A stretch of 64,000 bases of DNA, from NCBI GenBank assembly GCA_947383145.1, contig CANDCH010000002.1, positions 1-64,000 of the forward strand, given 5' to 3'. Shown here one piece after another: positions 48,709 through 58,110 of the stretch (positions within the stretch are counted from its first letter, which is position 1; every line of letters begins with the position of its first letter). The stretch comes from an uncultured bacterium. GTDB lineage: Bacteria; Bacillota; Clostridia; Oscillospirales; Oscillospiraceae. The position numbers and the translations under genes were made by a program. Under the pieces are notes generated by a model that saw only the letters and a program-made list of their open reading frames with translations, ran no database searches and had not been told where the DNA came from.

Positions 48709-50082
48709 ATGGACATTCACCAGCTTGTGGAGGAACAGCGGCGCTTTTTTCACACCGGCGCCACCCTGCCCGTCTCCTTCCGGGTGAAGATGCTCAAGCG
48801 CCTGCGGGAGGCGGTAGACCGCCGCCAGGGGGACATCGCCGCCGCCCTGGCCTCCGACCTGGGCAAAAGCGGCTATGAGAGCTTTCTGTGCGAGACGGGG
48901 CTGGTGCGTTCGGAGCTCAGCTATATGATCCGCCACACCGCCCGTCTGGCGGGGGAGCGCGCCGTTCCCACTCCCCTGGCCCAGTTTGCCGCCCGGAGCC
49001 TGCGCAAGCCCTCCCCCTACGGCAATACCCTCATCATGAGCCCTTGGAACTACCCGGTGCTGCTCACCCTGGACCCGCTGGCCGACGCCATCGCCGCAGG
49101 CAACACCGCCATTGTCAAGCCCAGCGCCTACGCCCCCGCCTCTTCCGCCCTGCTGGCGGAGCTCATCGGGGACTGTTTCCCGCCGGAGTACGCGGCGGTG
49201 GTCGCCGGCGGGCGGACGGAGAACGCCGCCCTGCTGGACGAAAAATTTGACTTCATCTTCTTCACCGGCAGCCAGGAGGTGGGGCGGGAGGTGCTGCGCC
49301 GGGCGGCGGAGCGCCTCACCCCGGCGGTGCTGGAGCTGGGGGGCAAAAGCCCCTGCATTGTGGACGAGACCGCCAAAATTCCCCTGGCGGCCCGGCGGAT
49401 CGTCTTTGGAAAATTTCTGAACTGCGGCCAGACCTGCGTGGCCCCCGACTACATTCTATGCCACAGCGCCGTGAAGGAGCGGCTGGTGGAGGCGCTGTGC
49501 CGGGAGGTCCGGCGGCAGTACGGCGAGGACCCCCTCCAGAACCCGGACTACGGCCGCATTGTCAACGAGAAGCACTTTCACCGGCTGCTGGGTCTGCTGG
49601 ACCCGTCCAAAACGGCCATCGGCGGGCGGTGGTCCCAGGACACTCTTCAGATCGCCCCCACCATCCTGGACGGGACGGACGGCGGCGACCCGGCGATGGG
49701 GGAGGAGATTTTCGGCCCCATCCTGCCCGTGCTGGCCTATGACCGCTTTGAGGACCTGTATCAATACCTGGCGGACCGTCCCAAGCCCCTGGCCCTCTAC
49801 CTGTTCTCCGAAAACCGGCCCCGGGTCCGGGAGGCCATGGCCAGGTTCCGCTTTGGCGGCGGCTGCGTCAACGACGTGGTCATCCACCTGGCCACCAGCC
49901 GGATGGGCTTCGGCGGCGTGGGGGAGAGCGGCATGGGGGCCTATCACGGGGCGGAGGGCTTCCGGGCCTTCTCCCACAGCAAAAGCATCGTGGATAAAAA
50001 GACCTGGATGGACCTGCCCATGCGCTATCAGCCCTACCGGAGGGGGCTGTATGAGCGGCTGATCCACCTGTTCCTGCGGTGA
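48709..50082 (+). CDS. Aldehyde dehydrogenase, class 3-like
   Basis: 457 residues. NAD(P)-dependent oxidation of aldehydes; catalytic Cys243 (NCGQTC) and general base Glu209 (LELGGKSP) are present, with PWNYPV, AGNTAIVKPS and the FTGS NAD-contact. The short N-terminus and the C-terminal segment fit class 3 (YwdH-like) enzymes acting on fatty or aromatic aldehydes. Monocistronic, with its own promoter and a terminator at 50091-50116. Substrate cannot be fixed from sequence. Confidence 0.92.
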   Translation: MDIHQLVEEQRRFFHTGATLPVSFRVKMLKRLREAVDRRQGDIAAALASDLGKSGYESFLCETGLVRSELSYMIRHTARLAGERAVPTPLAQFAARSLRKPSPYGNTLIMSPWNYPVLLTLDPLADAIAAGNTAIVKPSAYAPASSALLAELIGDCFPPEYAAVVAGGRTENAALLDEKFDFIFFTGSQEVGREVLRRAAERLTPAVLELGGKSPCIVDETAKIPLAARRIVFGKFLNCGQTCVAPDYILCHSAVKERLVEALCREVRRQYGEDPLQNPDYGRIVNEKHFHRLLGLLDPSKTAIGGRWSQDTLQIAPTILDGTDGGDPAMGEEIFGPILPVLAYDRFEDLYQYLADRPKPLALYLFSENRPRVREAMARFRFGGGCVNDVVIHLATSRMGFGGVGESGMGAYHGAEGFRAFSHSKSIVDKKTWMDLPMRYQPYRRGLYERLIHLFLR

Positions 50083-50090
50083 TCCGCCCA

Positions 50091-50116
50091 GCGCCCCGGG
50101 GATTTCCCTGGGGCGC
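50091..50116 (+). terminator. Terminator after the aldehyde dehydrogenase
   Basis: GCGCCCC/GGGGCGC stem followed by CCGTTTTT. Confidence 0.75.
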
Positions 50117-50158
50117 CGTTTTTCCCCGGAGCGCCCCCGCTTATTTTCGCAAAAACGG

Positions 50159-50187
50159 TTGTGGAACCTGCGGCGCTATGATATACT
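50159..50187 (+). promoter_or_regulatory. Promoter of ychF
   Basis: TTGTGG (50159-50164), 17 nt, TATACT (50182-50187), about 100 nt before the start codon. Confidence 0.6.
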
Positions 50188-50293
50188 ACAGGGGTTATAT
50201 CAGGCGCTTTTCCCGGCTCTATCCGCCGCCGGGCCCCGCGTCAGGCGCGGCGCGCCATACCGATACCGCAAAACGAAGGAGCTGTGAGGAGAT

Positions 50294-51391
50294 ATGAAAT
50301 TAGGAATCGTGGGCCTCCCCAACGTGGGCAAATCCACCCTGTTCAACGCCATCACCAACGCCGGCGCGGAGAGCGCCAACTACCCCTTCTGCACCATCGA
50401 CCCCAACGTGGGCACCGTGGCCGTGCCGGACAGCCGCCTGGACTGGCTCTCCGATTTTTACAAGCCGAAAAAAACCACCCCCGCCGTGGTGGAGTTCGTG
50501 GACATCGCCGGACTGGTGAAGGGAGCCTCCCGGGGAGAGGGCCTGGGCAACAAATTTTTGGCCAACATCCGGGAGTGCGCCGCCATCGTCCATGTGGTGC
50601 GGTGCTTTGACGACGACAACGTCATCCACGTGGAGGGCTCCACCGATCCCATCCGGGATATGGACATCATCGACCTGGAGCTCATCATGGCCGACGTGGA
50701 GATGGCCGACCGGCGCATCGACAAGGCCCGGAAGGCCGCCAAGGCGGACAAGAAATTCAACCGCGAGGCGGAGGTGTTCGAGGGCCTGCGGGACTGGCTC
50801 AACGACGGCAAATCCGCCCGCTCCTATCTGGCGGAGGTGGACGGGGAGGACGCCGCCCTCATCGCCACCAGCGAGCTTTTGTCCCTCAAGCCGGTGATCT
50901 ACGCCGCCAACCTGGATGAGGACGGCTTCGCGGACCCCGCCGCCGTGCCCTACTACGGCCAGGTGGCGGAGCGCGCCGCCGGCGAGGGGGCCCAGGTCAT
51001 CCCCGTGTGCGCCAAGCTGGAGGCGGAGATCGCCGAGCTGCCCGCCGAAGAAAAGGCCCTGTTCCTGGAGGATCTGGGCATCGCCGAGTCCGGCCTGGAT
51101 CGGCTCATCCGCGCCAGCTACACCCTGCTGGGCCTCATCTCCTTCCTCACCAGCGGCGAGGACGAGTGCCGGGCCTGGACCATCACCCGGGGCGCCAAGG
51201 CCCCCCAGGCGGCGGGCAAAATCCATACCGACTTTGAGCGGGGCTTCATCCGGGCGGAGACGGTGGCCTTTGAGGACCTGAAGGCCTGCGGCTCCATGGC
51301 CGCCGCCCGGGAGAAGGGGCTCATCCGCTCCGAGGGCAAGGAATATGTGGTGCAGGACGGGGACATCATCCTGTTTCGGTTTAACGTGTAA
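50294..51391 (+). CDS. ychF: Redox-responsive ATPase YchF (Obg-like family)
   Basis: 365 residues. P-loop GLPNVGKST, the coiled-coil insert around [19 protein letters not shown] and a C-terminal TGS domain. It prefers ATP over GTP because the NKxD motif is altered (here YAANLDED). Family members bind ribosomes and modulate oxidative stress responses. The start follows GGAG closely. It is followed by a strong stem-loop, so monocistronic. Confidence 0.95.
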   Translation: MKLGIVGLPNVGKSTLFNAITNAGAESANYPFCTIDPNVGTVAVPDSRLDWLSDFYKPKKTTPAVVEFVDIAGLVKGASRGEGLGNKFLANIRECAAIVHVVRCFDDDNVIHVEGSTDPIRDMDIIDLELIMADVEMADRRIDKARKAAKADKKFNREAEVFEGLRDWLNDGKSARSYLAEVDGEDAALIATSELLSLKPVIYAANLDEDGFADPAAVPYYGQVAERAAGEGAQVIPVCAKLEAEIAELPAEEKALFLEDLGIAESGLDRLIRASYTLLGLISFLTSGEDECRAWTITRGAKAPQAAGKIHTDFERGFIRAETVAFEDLKACGSMAAAREKGLIRSEGKEYVVQDGDIILFRFNV

Positions 51392-51417
51392 GAGCCCGCG
51401 TCCCAAAAAGCGTCACA

Positions 51418-51442
51418 GCCGCCGGGGCTCCGCCCCGGCGGC
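51418..51442 (+). terminator. Terminator after ychF
   Basis: 10-bp perfect stem (GCCGCCGGGG/CCCCGGCGGC) followed by GTTTGCTTCT. Confidence 0.7.
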
Positions 51443-51512
51443 GTTTGCTTCTGCCGCCCCCGTTCCGGCGCGGTCCGGCCCCTGCTTTATTTTGGGAAAG
51501 CGGCGCTCCAGG

Positions 51513-51541
51513 TTGACAGGGCAGGAAATAGCCGATATAAT
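51513..51541 (+). promoter_or_regulatory. Promoter of ftsEX
   Basis: TTGACA (51513-51518), 17 nt, TATAAT (51536-51541): full consensus. Confidence 0.88.
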
Positions 51542-51602
51542 AAAAAGGCTGATTCCAGCATAGAAAGACTACAAAGCAGCGGCATGGGAGATGCGGGCCA
51601 TC

Positions 51603-52283
51603 ATGATACGACTGATCGACATTCACAAGGAATACGACAACGGGACCAAGGCCCTGAAGGGGATCAACCTGCGCATTGAGGACGGCGAATTCGTGTTCCT
51701 GGTGGGCCCCTCCGGCTCGGGCAAATCCACCATCGTCAAGCTGCTGACGGCGGAGATCACCGCCAGCCGGGGGCGGGTCATCGTCAACGGCTACAACCTC
51801 AACAACATCCGCCGCTGGCAGATTCCCCATATGCGGCGCACTCTGGGCATCATTTTCCAGGACTTCCGGCTCATTGAAAAAAAGACGGTGCAGGGCAATC
51901 TGGAGTTCGCCATGCGCACCGTGGGCGCCAGCGGCCGGGAGATGCGTAAGCGCATTCCCTACGTGCTGGACCTGGTGGGGCTGGAGGACAAGGCGGACGC
52001 CTACCCCAACGAGATGAGCGGCGGCGAGCAACAGCGGGTGGCCATCGCCCGGGCGCTGGTGAACAACCCCCGGATGATCATCGCCGACGAGCCCACCGGC
52101 AACCTGGACCCACGGCGCTCCCTGGAAATCATGACCCTGCTGGAGCGGATCAATTCCATGGGCACCACCATGCTGGTGGTCACCCACGAGCGGGACCTGG
52201 TCAACCGTTTCTCCAAGCGGGTGGTGGCCATCAAGGACGGAGAGCTGATACGGGACGGTCAGGGAGGCTACTACAGAGCATGA
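51603..52283 (+). CDS. ftsE: Cell division ATP-binding protein FtsE
   Basis: 226 residues from the ATG at 51603 (a second ATG four codons upstream is possible). ABC ATPase with Walker [10 protein letters not shown], signature [15 protein letters not shown] and Walker [14 protein letters not shown]. It drives FtsX, which activates peptidoglycan hydrolases outside the cell. It overlaps ftsX by 4 nt, and an EnvC-like hydrolase activator follows. Confidence 0.95.
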   Translation: MIRLIDIHKEYDNGTKALKGINLRIEDGEFVFLVGPSGSGKSTIVKLLTAEITASRGRVIVNGYNLNNIRRWQIPHMRRTLGIIFQDFRLIEKKTVQGNLEFAMRTVGASGREMRKRIPYVLDLVGLEDKADAYPNEMSGGEQQRVAIARALVNNPRMIIADEPTGNLDPRRSLEIMTLLERINSMGTTMLVVTHERDLVNRFSKRVVAIKDGELIRDGQGGYYRA

Positions 52284-53173
52284 GAAGATTTAACTTGGGC
52301 TATTTCATCAAAGAGGGTTTTTCCAGCATTTTTTCCCACGGGCTGATGTCCTTCGCCGCGGTGTGCATGATCGTGGCCTGCCTCATCATCATGGGGTCCT
52401 TCTCCCTGCTGGCCGTCAACGTGGACGGGATGCTCAGCCAGCTGGAGGAGGAAAACGAGTTCCTGGCCTACATCGACGAGAGCCTCACCGACGACCAGGT
52501 GCGCACCCTCATGGAGAAGGTGAAGCAGATCGACAACGTGGACCCGGGCAGCGTGACCTTCATCACCCGGGAGCAGGCCAAGCAGGACTACCTCAAGGGC
52601 CACGAGGCCGACGGGCTGTACGTCAACATGCCCGACGAGGTGCTGCGGGATCGGTTTTCCATCCACGTCATCGACCTGGAGAAGTTCACCGAGACGGTGG
52701 AGGCGGTGTGCGCCCTGCCCGGCGTTGCCAACCATCGGGCGGAAAACAAGGTGGCGGAGGGTTTCGTCGCCGTGCGCAACGCGGTCACCGCCCTGGCGTG
52801 GGTGCTCATCGGCATCCTGGCGGCGGTCTCCCTGTTCATCATCTCCAACACCACCCGGCTCGCCGCCTTCTCCCGGCGGGAGGAGATCGCCATTATGAAG
52901 ATGTGCGGCGCCACCGACGGCTTTGTGCGCTGGCCCTTCATCGTGGAGGGGCTTCTGTTGGGCCTCATGGGGGCGGTGGTGGCCTTTTTCCTCCAGTGGG
53001 GGGTGTACGCCGCCGTGGGCCGGGCCCTGACGGACAGCGGCGCCACCGCCCTGTTCACCCTCATGGAGTTCGCCCTGATCTGGAGGCGGGTGCTCACCGT
53101 GTTCCTTCTGTCCGGCGGGGCCATCGGAGCCCTGGGCTCCGGCTTCGCCATCCGCAAGTTCCTCCAGGTCTGA
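52280..53173 (+). CDS. ftsX: Cell division protein FtsX
   Basis: 297 residues. Four membrane helices and one extracytoplasmic loop after the first (residues about 55-165) that contacts hydrolase partners. Features: FIKEGFSSIFSHGLMSFAAV at the start, and REEIAIMKMCGATDGFVRWPF before the third helix, the usual FtsX motif. ATGA overlap with ftsE, 19 nt before the EnvC-like gene. Confidence 0.95.
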   Translation: MRRFNLGYFIKEGFSSIFSHGLMSFAAVCMIVACLIIMGSFSLLAVNVDGMLSQLEEENEFLAYIDESLTDDQVRTLMEKVKQIDNVDPGSVTFITREQAKQDYLKGHEADGLYVNMPDEVLRDRFSIHVIDLEKFTETVEAVCALPGVANHRAENKVAEGFVAVRNAVTALAWVLIGILAAVSLFIISNTTRLAAFSRREEIAIMKMCGATDGFVRWPFIVEGLLLGLMGAVVAFFLQWGVYAAVGRALTDSGATALFTLMEFALIWRRVLTVFLLSGGAIGALGSGFAIRKFLQV

Positions 53174-53192
53174 GATACGCAAGGAGGCCGCT

Positions 53193-54455
53193 ATGAAGAA
53201 AAAGACCCAGCGGATTATTGTCATGCTCGTGGCGGCGGCGATGCTGCTGTCGGTGCTCCTGCCGGCCCTGACCCTGCTGGCCCGGGCGGACGTGACCAAA
53301 AACGACATCCAGAACATCAAAAACGAGCTCAGCGACATCACCGCCCAGAAGAAGGAGGCGGAGGCCAAGCTGGCCTCCATCCGAAACGACCTGTCCAAGG
53401 CCAGGGAGCAGGCGGACCTGATCCAGCAGCAGGTGCTGCTCACCGAGCAGGAGGTCAACGCCAGTCAGGCCATGCTGGACGGCTACGACCTCCAGATCGC
53501 CGACAAGGAGCGGGAGATCGCCCTTCTGGAACGGCGGGAGGAGGAGCAGTACCGGGAGTTCTACCAGCAGGTGCGCTGGATGGAGGAGACGGGGGGCGTG
53601 TCCTACCTCTCCATCCTCTTTGAGGCCAAGAGCTTTGCCGACATGCTGGACTACACCATGCTCATCGGCGACATCATGGACTACTCCAACCGGATCATCG
53701 AGGAGCTGGAGGCCACCCAGGCGGAGCTGGGTCTGGCCCGGGAGGCCCTCCAGGCCGACCGGGACGCCCAGGCGGAGGTCCAGGCGGAGCTGGAGGGACG
53801 GCTGGAGGATCTGGAGCTGAAGCGGCAGGAGCAGCAGAAGCTGCTTCAGCAGATCGCCGCCTCGGAGAGCGAATACGCCAAGGAGGCCAAGGAACTGGCG
53901 GACAGCGAGGCCAAGATCAACAAGGAGCTGAAGGACGCCGAGAAGAAGTACGCCGCCCAGCTGGCCGCCCTGGAGGCCCAGCAGAACGCCAACATCAACA
54001 TGACCAGCGGGGACTGGTACTGGCCCCTGCCCGGCCGGTATAAGATCTCCTCCCTCTTCGGCAACCGGGCCGACCCCTTCACCGGCAGGCGGGACAACCA
54101 CACCGGCACCGACATTCCCGCCCCCAGGGGCACCCCCATCTACGCCGCCAAGGACGGCGTGGTGACCACAGTAAACAAAAACCAGTACGCCTCCTCCTAC
54201 GGCTATTACTGCATCATCGGCCACGGCGGCGGCTACTCCACCCTGTACGCCCACCAGAACCAGGTTCCCATCGTCCAGGAGGGGCAGACCGTGAAAAAGG
54301 GCCAGGTCATCGGCTATGTGGGCACCACCGGCCGTTCCACCGGCTATCACCTCCACTTTGAGCTGCGCGTCAACGGCATACGCAACGACGTGCTCAAGCT
54401 CTACCCCGGCATGACCTTCACCTCTCCCGGCGGCGCGAAGATCAAGGGCGGCTGA
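53193..54455 (+). CDS. EnvC-like coiled-coil M23 (LytM) peptidase or activator
   Basis: 420 residues. Signal peptide, then a long coiled coil (about residues 30-265, KNELSDITAQKKEAEAKL and similar), then a LytM/M23 domain. Zinc-type motifs are NHTGTDIPAP and GYHLHFEL, so the domain may be catalytic rather than degenerate. In other bacteria such proteins are driven by FtsEX to split the septum. The operon order ftsE-ftsX-this gene fits. Confidence 0.93.
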   Translation: MKKKTQRIIVMLVAAAMLLSVLLPALTLLARADVTKNDIQNIKNELSDITAQKKEAEAKLASIRNDLSKAREQADLIQQQVLLTEQEVNASQAMLDGYDLQIADKEREIALLERREEEQYREFYQQVRWMEETGGVSYLSILFEAKSFADMLDYTMLIGDIMDYSNRIIEELEATQAELGLAREALQADRDAQAEVQAELEGRLEDLELKRQEQQKLLQQIAASESEYAKEAKELADSEAKINKELKDAEKKYAAQLAALEAQQNANINMTSGDWYWPLPGRYKISSLFGNRADPFTGRRDNHTGTDIPAPRGTPIYAAKDGVVTTVNKNQYASSYGYYCIIGHGGGYSTLYAHQNQVPIVQEGQTVKKGQVIGYVGTTGRSTGYHLHFELRVNGIRNDVLKLYPGMTFTSPGGAKIKGG

Positions 54456-54490
54456 CGCCGGAGCGGCGCCCGGTCAAAGCATAAAACCCA

Positions 54491-54515
54491 GGGGCGCGGG
54501 GAAAACCCGCGCCCC
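54491..54515 (+). terminator. Terminator after the EnvC-like gene
   Basis: 10-bp perfect stem (GGGGCGCGGG/CCCGCGCCCC) then CGTTTCATTTTC. The next gene starts only 29 nt on, so read-through is likely. Confidence 0.75.
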
Positions 54516-54544
54516 CGTTTCATTTTCAGCGAGGAGGACGGACC

Positions 54545-55714
54545 ATGGAGGAACGGCAGACGGTACATACGCAAAAGAGGCGGCGGAGTCCGGCGGGCTG
54601 GGTCAAGATTCTGGCGGCGGCGCTGCTCACCCTGCTCCTGTCCACCGGGGCGTGGTGCCTGCTGCTCGGCCCTGACGGGCTGACCATGGTGCAGGTCTTT
54701 CTGCTGGCCCGGTTCGCCTTCGTGGAGGAGGACGCGGACCTGGGCGGAGCTGTGGACGCGGGGCTGGACGCCTTTGTGGACGCGCTGGGCGACCGCTGGT
54801 CCTACTATCTGGACCGGGAGAGCTACCAGTCCACCACCCAGCGGCGGGCCAACAGCTATGTGGGGGTGGGCGTTACCATCGACTACAGCCGGGAGGAGGG
54901 CCTGCTGGTCCAGTCCGTGGTGAAGGACGGCCCCGCGGACCGGGCGGGCGTGGTCCCCGGCGACGTCGTCACCGCGGTGGACGGCCTGTCCATCGCCGGG
55001 GACGCCCGGCAGGAGGGCTCCGGCCGCATCAAGGGAGAGCCGGGCACCCAGGTGGTCCTCACCCTGCTGGGGGAGGACGGCTCCACCCGGGACGTGACCT
55101 GCACCCGCGCCTCCCTCCACCACCCCTCCGCCAGCGGGAAGCTGCTGGAGGGGGAGATCGGGTACGTGCAGCTGAGCAATTTCTATTCCGGCTCGGCGGA
55201 CAGCTTCCGGGGGGAGGTGGACGCCCTGCTGGACCAGGGGGCCCGCTCCCTCATCGTGGACGTGCGGGGAAATCCCGGCGGCTATGTGTCCGAGCTGGAG
55301 CAGATTCTGGACTATCTTCTGCCCGAGGGGCCGGTATTCACCAGCAAGCCCCGGTGGGGCTGGCAGTCGGTGTACCAGTCGGACGGGAACTGCCTCGGCC
55401 TGCCCATGGCGGTGCTGGCGGACCGGAACAGCTATTCGGCGGCGGAGCTTCTGGCCGCCCAGCTGAGGGAGAGCGCCGGAGCCCCCATCGCGGGGGAGGT
55501 CACCTCGGGCAAGGGGTACTCCCAGATCACCTTCCCCCTTCTGAACGGAGGGGGCGTGGGTCTGTCCACCGCCGCCTACTGCACCGGCAGCGGGCGCTCC
55601 CTCATCGGGGAGGGCCTCACCCCCGACGCGGAGCTGTCCCTGACGGAGGGCGCGGCCATGGGCGGCCCGGAGGACAACCAGCTCCAGGCGGCCATCGGGC
55701 TGCTGCGCTCCTGA
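54545..55714 (+). CDS. S41 family C-terminal processing peptidase
   Basis: 389 residues. N-terminal membrane anchor (WVKILAAALLTLLLSTGAWCLL), PDZ domain (GVGVTIDYSREEGLLVQSV ... GDVVTAVDGLSI) and S41 peptidase domain with the Ser298/Lys323 dyad (SYSAAELL and TSGKGYSQ). CtpA-type enzymes trim or control envelope proteins, including peptidoglycan hydrolase partners, and are often encoded after ftsEX-envC in Firmicutes. GAGGAGG site. Confidence 0.93.
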   Translation: MEERQTVHTQKRRRSPAGWVKILAAALLTLLLSTGAWCLLLGPDGLTMVQVFLLARFAFVEEDADLGGAVDAGLDAFVDALGDRWSYYLDRESYQSTTQRRANSYVGVGVTIDYSREEGLLVQSVVKDGPADRAGVVPGDVVTAVDGLSIAGDARQEGSGRIKGEPGTQVVLTLLGEDGSTRDVTCTRASLHHPSASGKLLEGEIGYVQLSNFYSGSADSFRGEVDALLDQGARSLIVDVRGNPGGYVSELEQILDYLLPEGPVFTSKPRWGWQSVYQSDGNCLGLPMAVLADRNSYSAAELLAAQLRESAGAPIAGEVTSGKGYSQITFPLLNGGGVGLSTAAYCTGSGRSLIGEGLTPDAELSLTEGAAMGGPEDNQLQAAIGLLRS

Positions 55715-55719
55715 AAGCG

Positions 55720-55752
55720 AGTCTCCCCCCGCCCAACAGGCGGAGGGAGACT
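55720..55752. terminator. Bidirectional terminator between ctpA-like and degV genes
   Basis: AGTCTCC/GGAGACT and CCGCC/GGCGG stem, six T residues on the plus side (55755-55760). Convergent genes end on both sides. Confidence 0.85.
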
Positions 55753-55758
55753 GGTTTT

Positions 55759-56598
55759 TTATCCCTTTCTCAGGAAGATGACGCCCAGCGTATTGGGCCC
55801 GCAGTGGCAGGAGATGGTGGACCCGGCCACGGCCTGGACCACCTCCCGGAAGCCATACTGCCGCACCATGCCGCACACGGCCTCGGGAATCTCCGGATTG
55901 CACCGGGTGTGAACCACGAACACCCGGTCCAGGTCCACGTTTTTTCCGCTCAGCTGGTCCAGCACGTAGTCGCCCAGCACCTTGTCAAAGGCCCCCCGGT
56001 ACTTCTTCCCCACCGACATTTTGCCGCCGGCCAGCACGATGCAGGGCTTCAGCTTCAGCAGGTTGGCCCCCAGGGCCACCACGGAGGAGCACCGCCCGCC
56101 CTTGGCCAGATAGTCCAGCTTGTCCACCACAAAGGTGGTGTCCACCCGGTCAATCATCCCCTCCAAAATGGACACGATTTCGTGGATGTCCGCCCCCCGC
56201 TCCGCCGCCTCGGCGGCGGCGATGGCCAGAATCCCCTGGCCCACGGTGAGGTTCCGGGAGTCCACCACGCGGACGTTGCCGAAGTCCTCCGCCGCCGCCA
56301 GGGCGTTCTGATAGCAGCTGGAGAACTCGCTGCCGATGGTGATGTGGAGCACCTCGTCATACCGGGGGGACAGCTCTGAAAACAGCTCCTGATAGTCCGC
56401 GATGTTGACGGCGGCGGTGGTGGGCAGCTGCCCGCCCCCCTCCACATGGCGGAAGATGTCCTCCGGTCCGGCGTCCACGCCGTCCCGGAAGGTGTTCCCC
56501 CCAAAAGAGATGTACAGGGGTACCATGGTGATCTGATAGCGCTCCAGCAGCTGGGGCGGCAGGTCGCAGGTGCTGGTGGCGGTGATTTTGATGGACAT
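55759..56598 (-). CDS. DegV-family fatty acid-binding protein
   Basis: 279 residues. N-terminal TATSTCDLPPQLLERYQITMVPLYI and FSSCYQNA, and the DTTFVVDKLDYLAKGGRCS region in the middle, match DegV proteins, which bind fatty acids (FakB-type when paired with FakA). Without fakA nearby it may be a FakB feeding a distant kinase. AGGGCTTTCC-type weak ribosome site; a GGAGGG site is 6-9 nt ahead. Confidence 0.92.
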   Translation of the reverse strand: MSIKITATSTCDLPPQLLERYQITMVPLYISFGGNTFRDGVDAGPEDIFRHVEGGGQLPTTAAVNIADYQELFSELSPRYDEVLHITIGSEFSSCYQNALAAAEDFGNVRVVDSRNLTVGQGILAIAAAEAAERGADIHEIVSILEGMIDRVDTTFVVDKLDYLAKGGRCSSVVALGANLLKLKPCIVLAGGKMSVGKKYRGAFDKVLGDYVLDQLSGKNVDLDRVFVVHTRCNPEIPEAVCGMVRQYGFREVVQAVAGSTISCHCGPNTLGVIFLRKG

Positions 56599-56645
56599 GG
56601 AAAGCCCTCCGTTCCGTAATCAGAATGACAGAAATCATTGGAAGG

Positions 56646-56674
56646 ATTATATCAAACGGGACGGGAAAATACAA
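56646..56674 (-). promoter_or_regulatory. Promoter of degV
   Basis: Minus-strand TTGTAT (56674-56669), 17 nt, TATAAT (56651-56646). Confidence 0.7.
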
Positions 56675-56734
56675 CCGGGGAATTGTACAAGCTCCCTTGC
56701 CGTTCTCCCGAAGCCTGTTAAGAGTTTTGACAGA

Positions 56735-56762
56735 ACCCCGGCGCCTGTCAAGACAGGCGCTG
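56735..56762. repeat. Inverted repeat upstream of the 56810 gene
   Basis: GCGCCTGTC AA GACAGGCGC is a perfect 9-bp inverted repeat (within about 56740-56760), overlapping TTGACA-like motifs on both strands (TTGACA on plus near 56727). It could be an operator or a small terminator. Confidence 0.5.
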
Positions 56763-56809
56763 TCATATCCGGCCCCTCCGGCGCATATGCGTCTTTGGAG
56801 GTGTTGGAT

Positions 56810-57523
56810 ATGGTGGGCGTGCTGGAGCTCCGGCGGGAACGGGGTCGCTTCCGGCTGGAAAAGGCGGAGCTGGGACCGCTGGCGGCGCTGCGGGCGGCGG
56901 TGTACGCGCCGGAGGGACTTCCCCTCTGGCGGCTGCGGCTGCGCCTGCGCAAGGCCGAACGCGCCCTGGTCCGGGCCGGGGCGGGCCGGGTGATCCTGGC
57001 CGGAGGCTTCCCCTATGGGGACCGGCTGTCCTTGCTGCGGCCGGTGGACCCCCTCCCCTTCCGGCGGGGGTGCGCCGATGTGCTGGCCCTGGGGGCGCTG
57101 GAGCTGGAGGGAGTTTCTCCCCGCCGGGGGCGGCTGGCCCTGTCCGCCCCCCGGCTTTGCCCCGAGCTGGAGGGGGCCGCGGAGCGGCTCTGCCCCCAGG
57201 TGCGGGGACTGCTCATCGACGCGCCGGGCGGGGCGGACTACGCCCGGTATTTACAGGCGAAATTCGGCCTGCCGGTGACGCCCCCGGCCGCCGGGGCGGA
57301 CGCCACCGTGGCCTTCGGCCCGGTTGGGGGCCGCTGGGGGCGGAGCGTGGAGGTGTACGAGGGCGGTTCCTTGGGCGGGCTCACGCTGGAGGCGGAGGGG
57401 GTGGAGCTGCCTCCGGACTGCGCCGATCAGGTGCTGGCCCTGCTGTGGGAGCGGGGGGAGGTGGGGCGTGGGGAGCTGCGCGTGAGCGTGGAAACGCCTA
57501 GATTGTCCGACAAAACGCGATGA
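56810..57523 (+). CDS. Unknown protein
   Basis: 237 residues from the ATG at 56810, 8 nt after GGAGG. Rich in Leu, Arg and Gly. Basic N-terminal half (LRRERGRFRLEKAELG, LRLRLRKAERALVRAG) followed by GRVILAGGFPYGDRL; later KFGLPVTPPAAGADATVAFG. No membrane helix, signal peptide or recognised domain. It is convergent with, and overlaps by 26 nt, the flavodoxin-fold reductase gene. Confidence 0.65.
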   Translation: MVGVLELRRERGRFRLEKAELGPLAALRAAVYAPEGLPLWRLRLRLRKAERALVRAGAGRVILAGGFPYGDRLSLLRPVDPLPFRRGCADVLALGALELEGVSPRRGRLALSAPRLCPELEGAAERLCPQVRGLLIDAPGGADYARYLQAKFGLPVTPPAAGADATVAFGPVGGRWGRSVEVYEGGSLGGLTLEAEGVELPPDCADQVLALLWERGEVGRGELRVSVETPRLSDKTR

Positions 57524-58037
57524 TCTCGTCCTTCCGCGGCGCCACCGCCCGCTTGTCCTCTATGCCGCACAGCCCGAGGCTGCCGCGGCATTCGATCTCC
57601 ATATGCCCATAGAAATGCGCGAGGCTCTCTATGATGCGGTCACATTCCCTCATGCCCGGCCCTGTGCGCAGCGCGATGGAATATCCCTTTTTGCCGGGGC
57701 CGATGGCGGCGTGGGGCTCGTGGGTGTTACACCAAGGGGTGCATCGGTCGATGAACGCCTTGAACTGACCGGGGATGTCCGCCCAATAGGAGGGGGCGAC
57801 GCACAGGATGATATCCGCCCACTCAAACTGGCCCATCAACCGCTCCATATCGTCGCTCTGGGTGCACTTCGCCGTGCTGTGGCAGGTCCGGCAGCCCCTG
57901 CAGAAGCCGATCCGGAAATCGTCGATGCAGGCGGCTCGGGTGTCATACCGCTCCTCCAGGCACCCGGCGGCTGTTTTTACGATCTCGGCGGTGGCCCCGT
58001 TCCGGACGGGGCTGCAATTCATGACCAACGCGTTCAT
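57498..58037 (-). CDS. Flavodoxin-fold NAD(P)H-dependent reductase
   Basis: 179 residues. FMN-binding opening NCSPVRNGATAEIVK and the second-loop motif VAPSYWADIPGQFKAFIDR fit the NADPH-dependent FMN reductase superfamily. A Cys-rich loop, GFCRGCRTCHSTAKC, resembles the iron-sulfur flavoprotein type of anaerobes. The gene overlaps its convergent neighbour at the 3' end. Substrate unknown. Confidence 0.85.
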   Translation of the reverse strand: MNALVMNCSPVRNGATAEIVKTAAGCLEERYDTRAACIDDFRIGFCRGCRTCHSTAKCTQSDDMERLMGQFEWADIILCVAPSYWADIPGQFKAFIDRCTPWCNTHEPHAAIGPGKKGYSIALRTGPGMRECDRIIESLAHFYGHMEIECRGSLGLCGIEDKRAVAPRKDEIIAFCRTI

Positions 58038-58110
58038 CAGAATTTCTCCTCACAAAGCATGATGAGCAGAACCCGGTGTGGGAAGGCTCCCGCCGGGTTC
58101 TGCTCCGCGC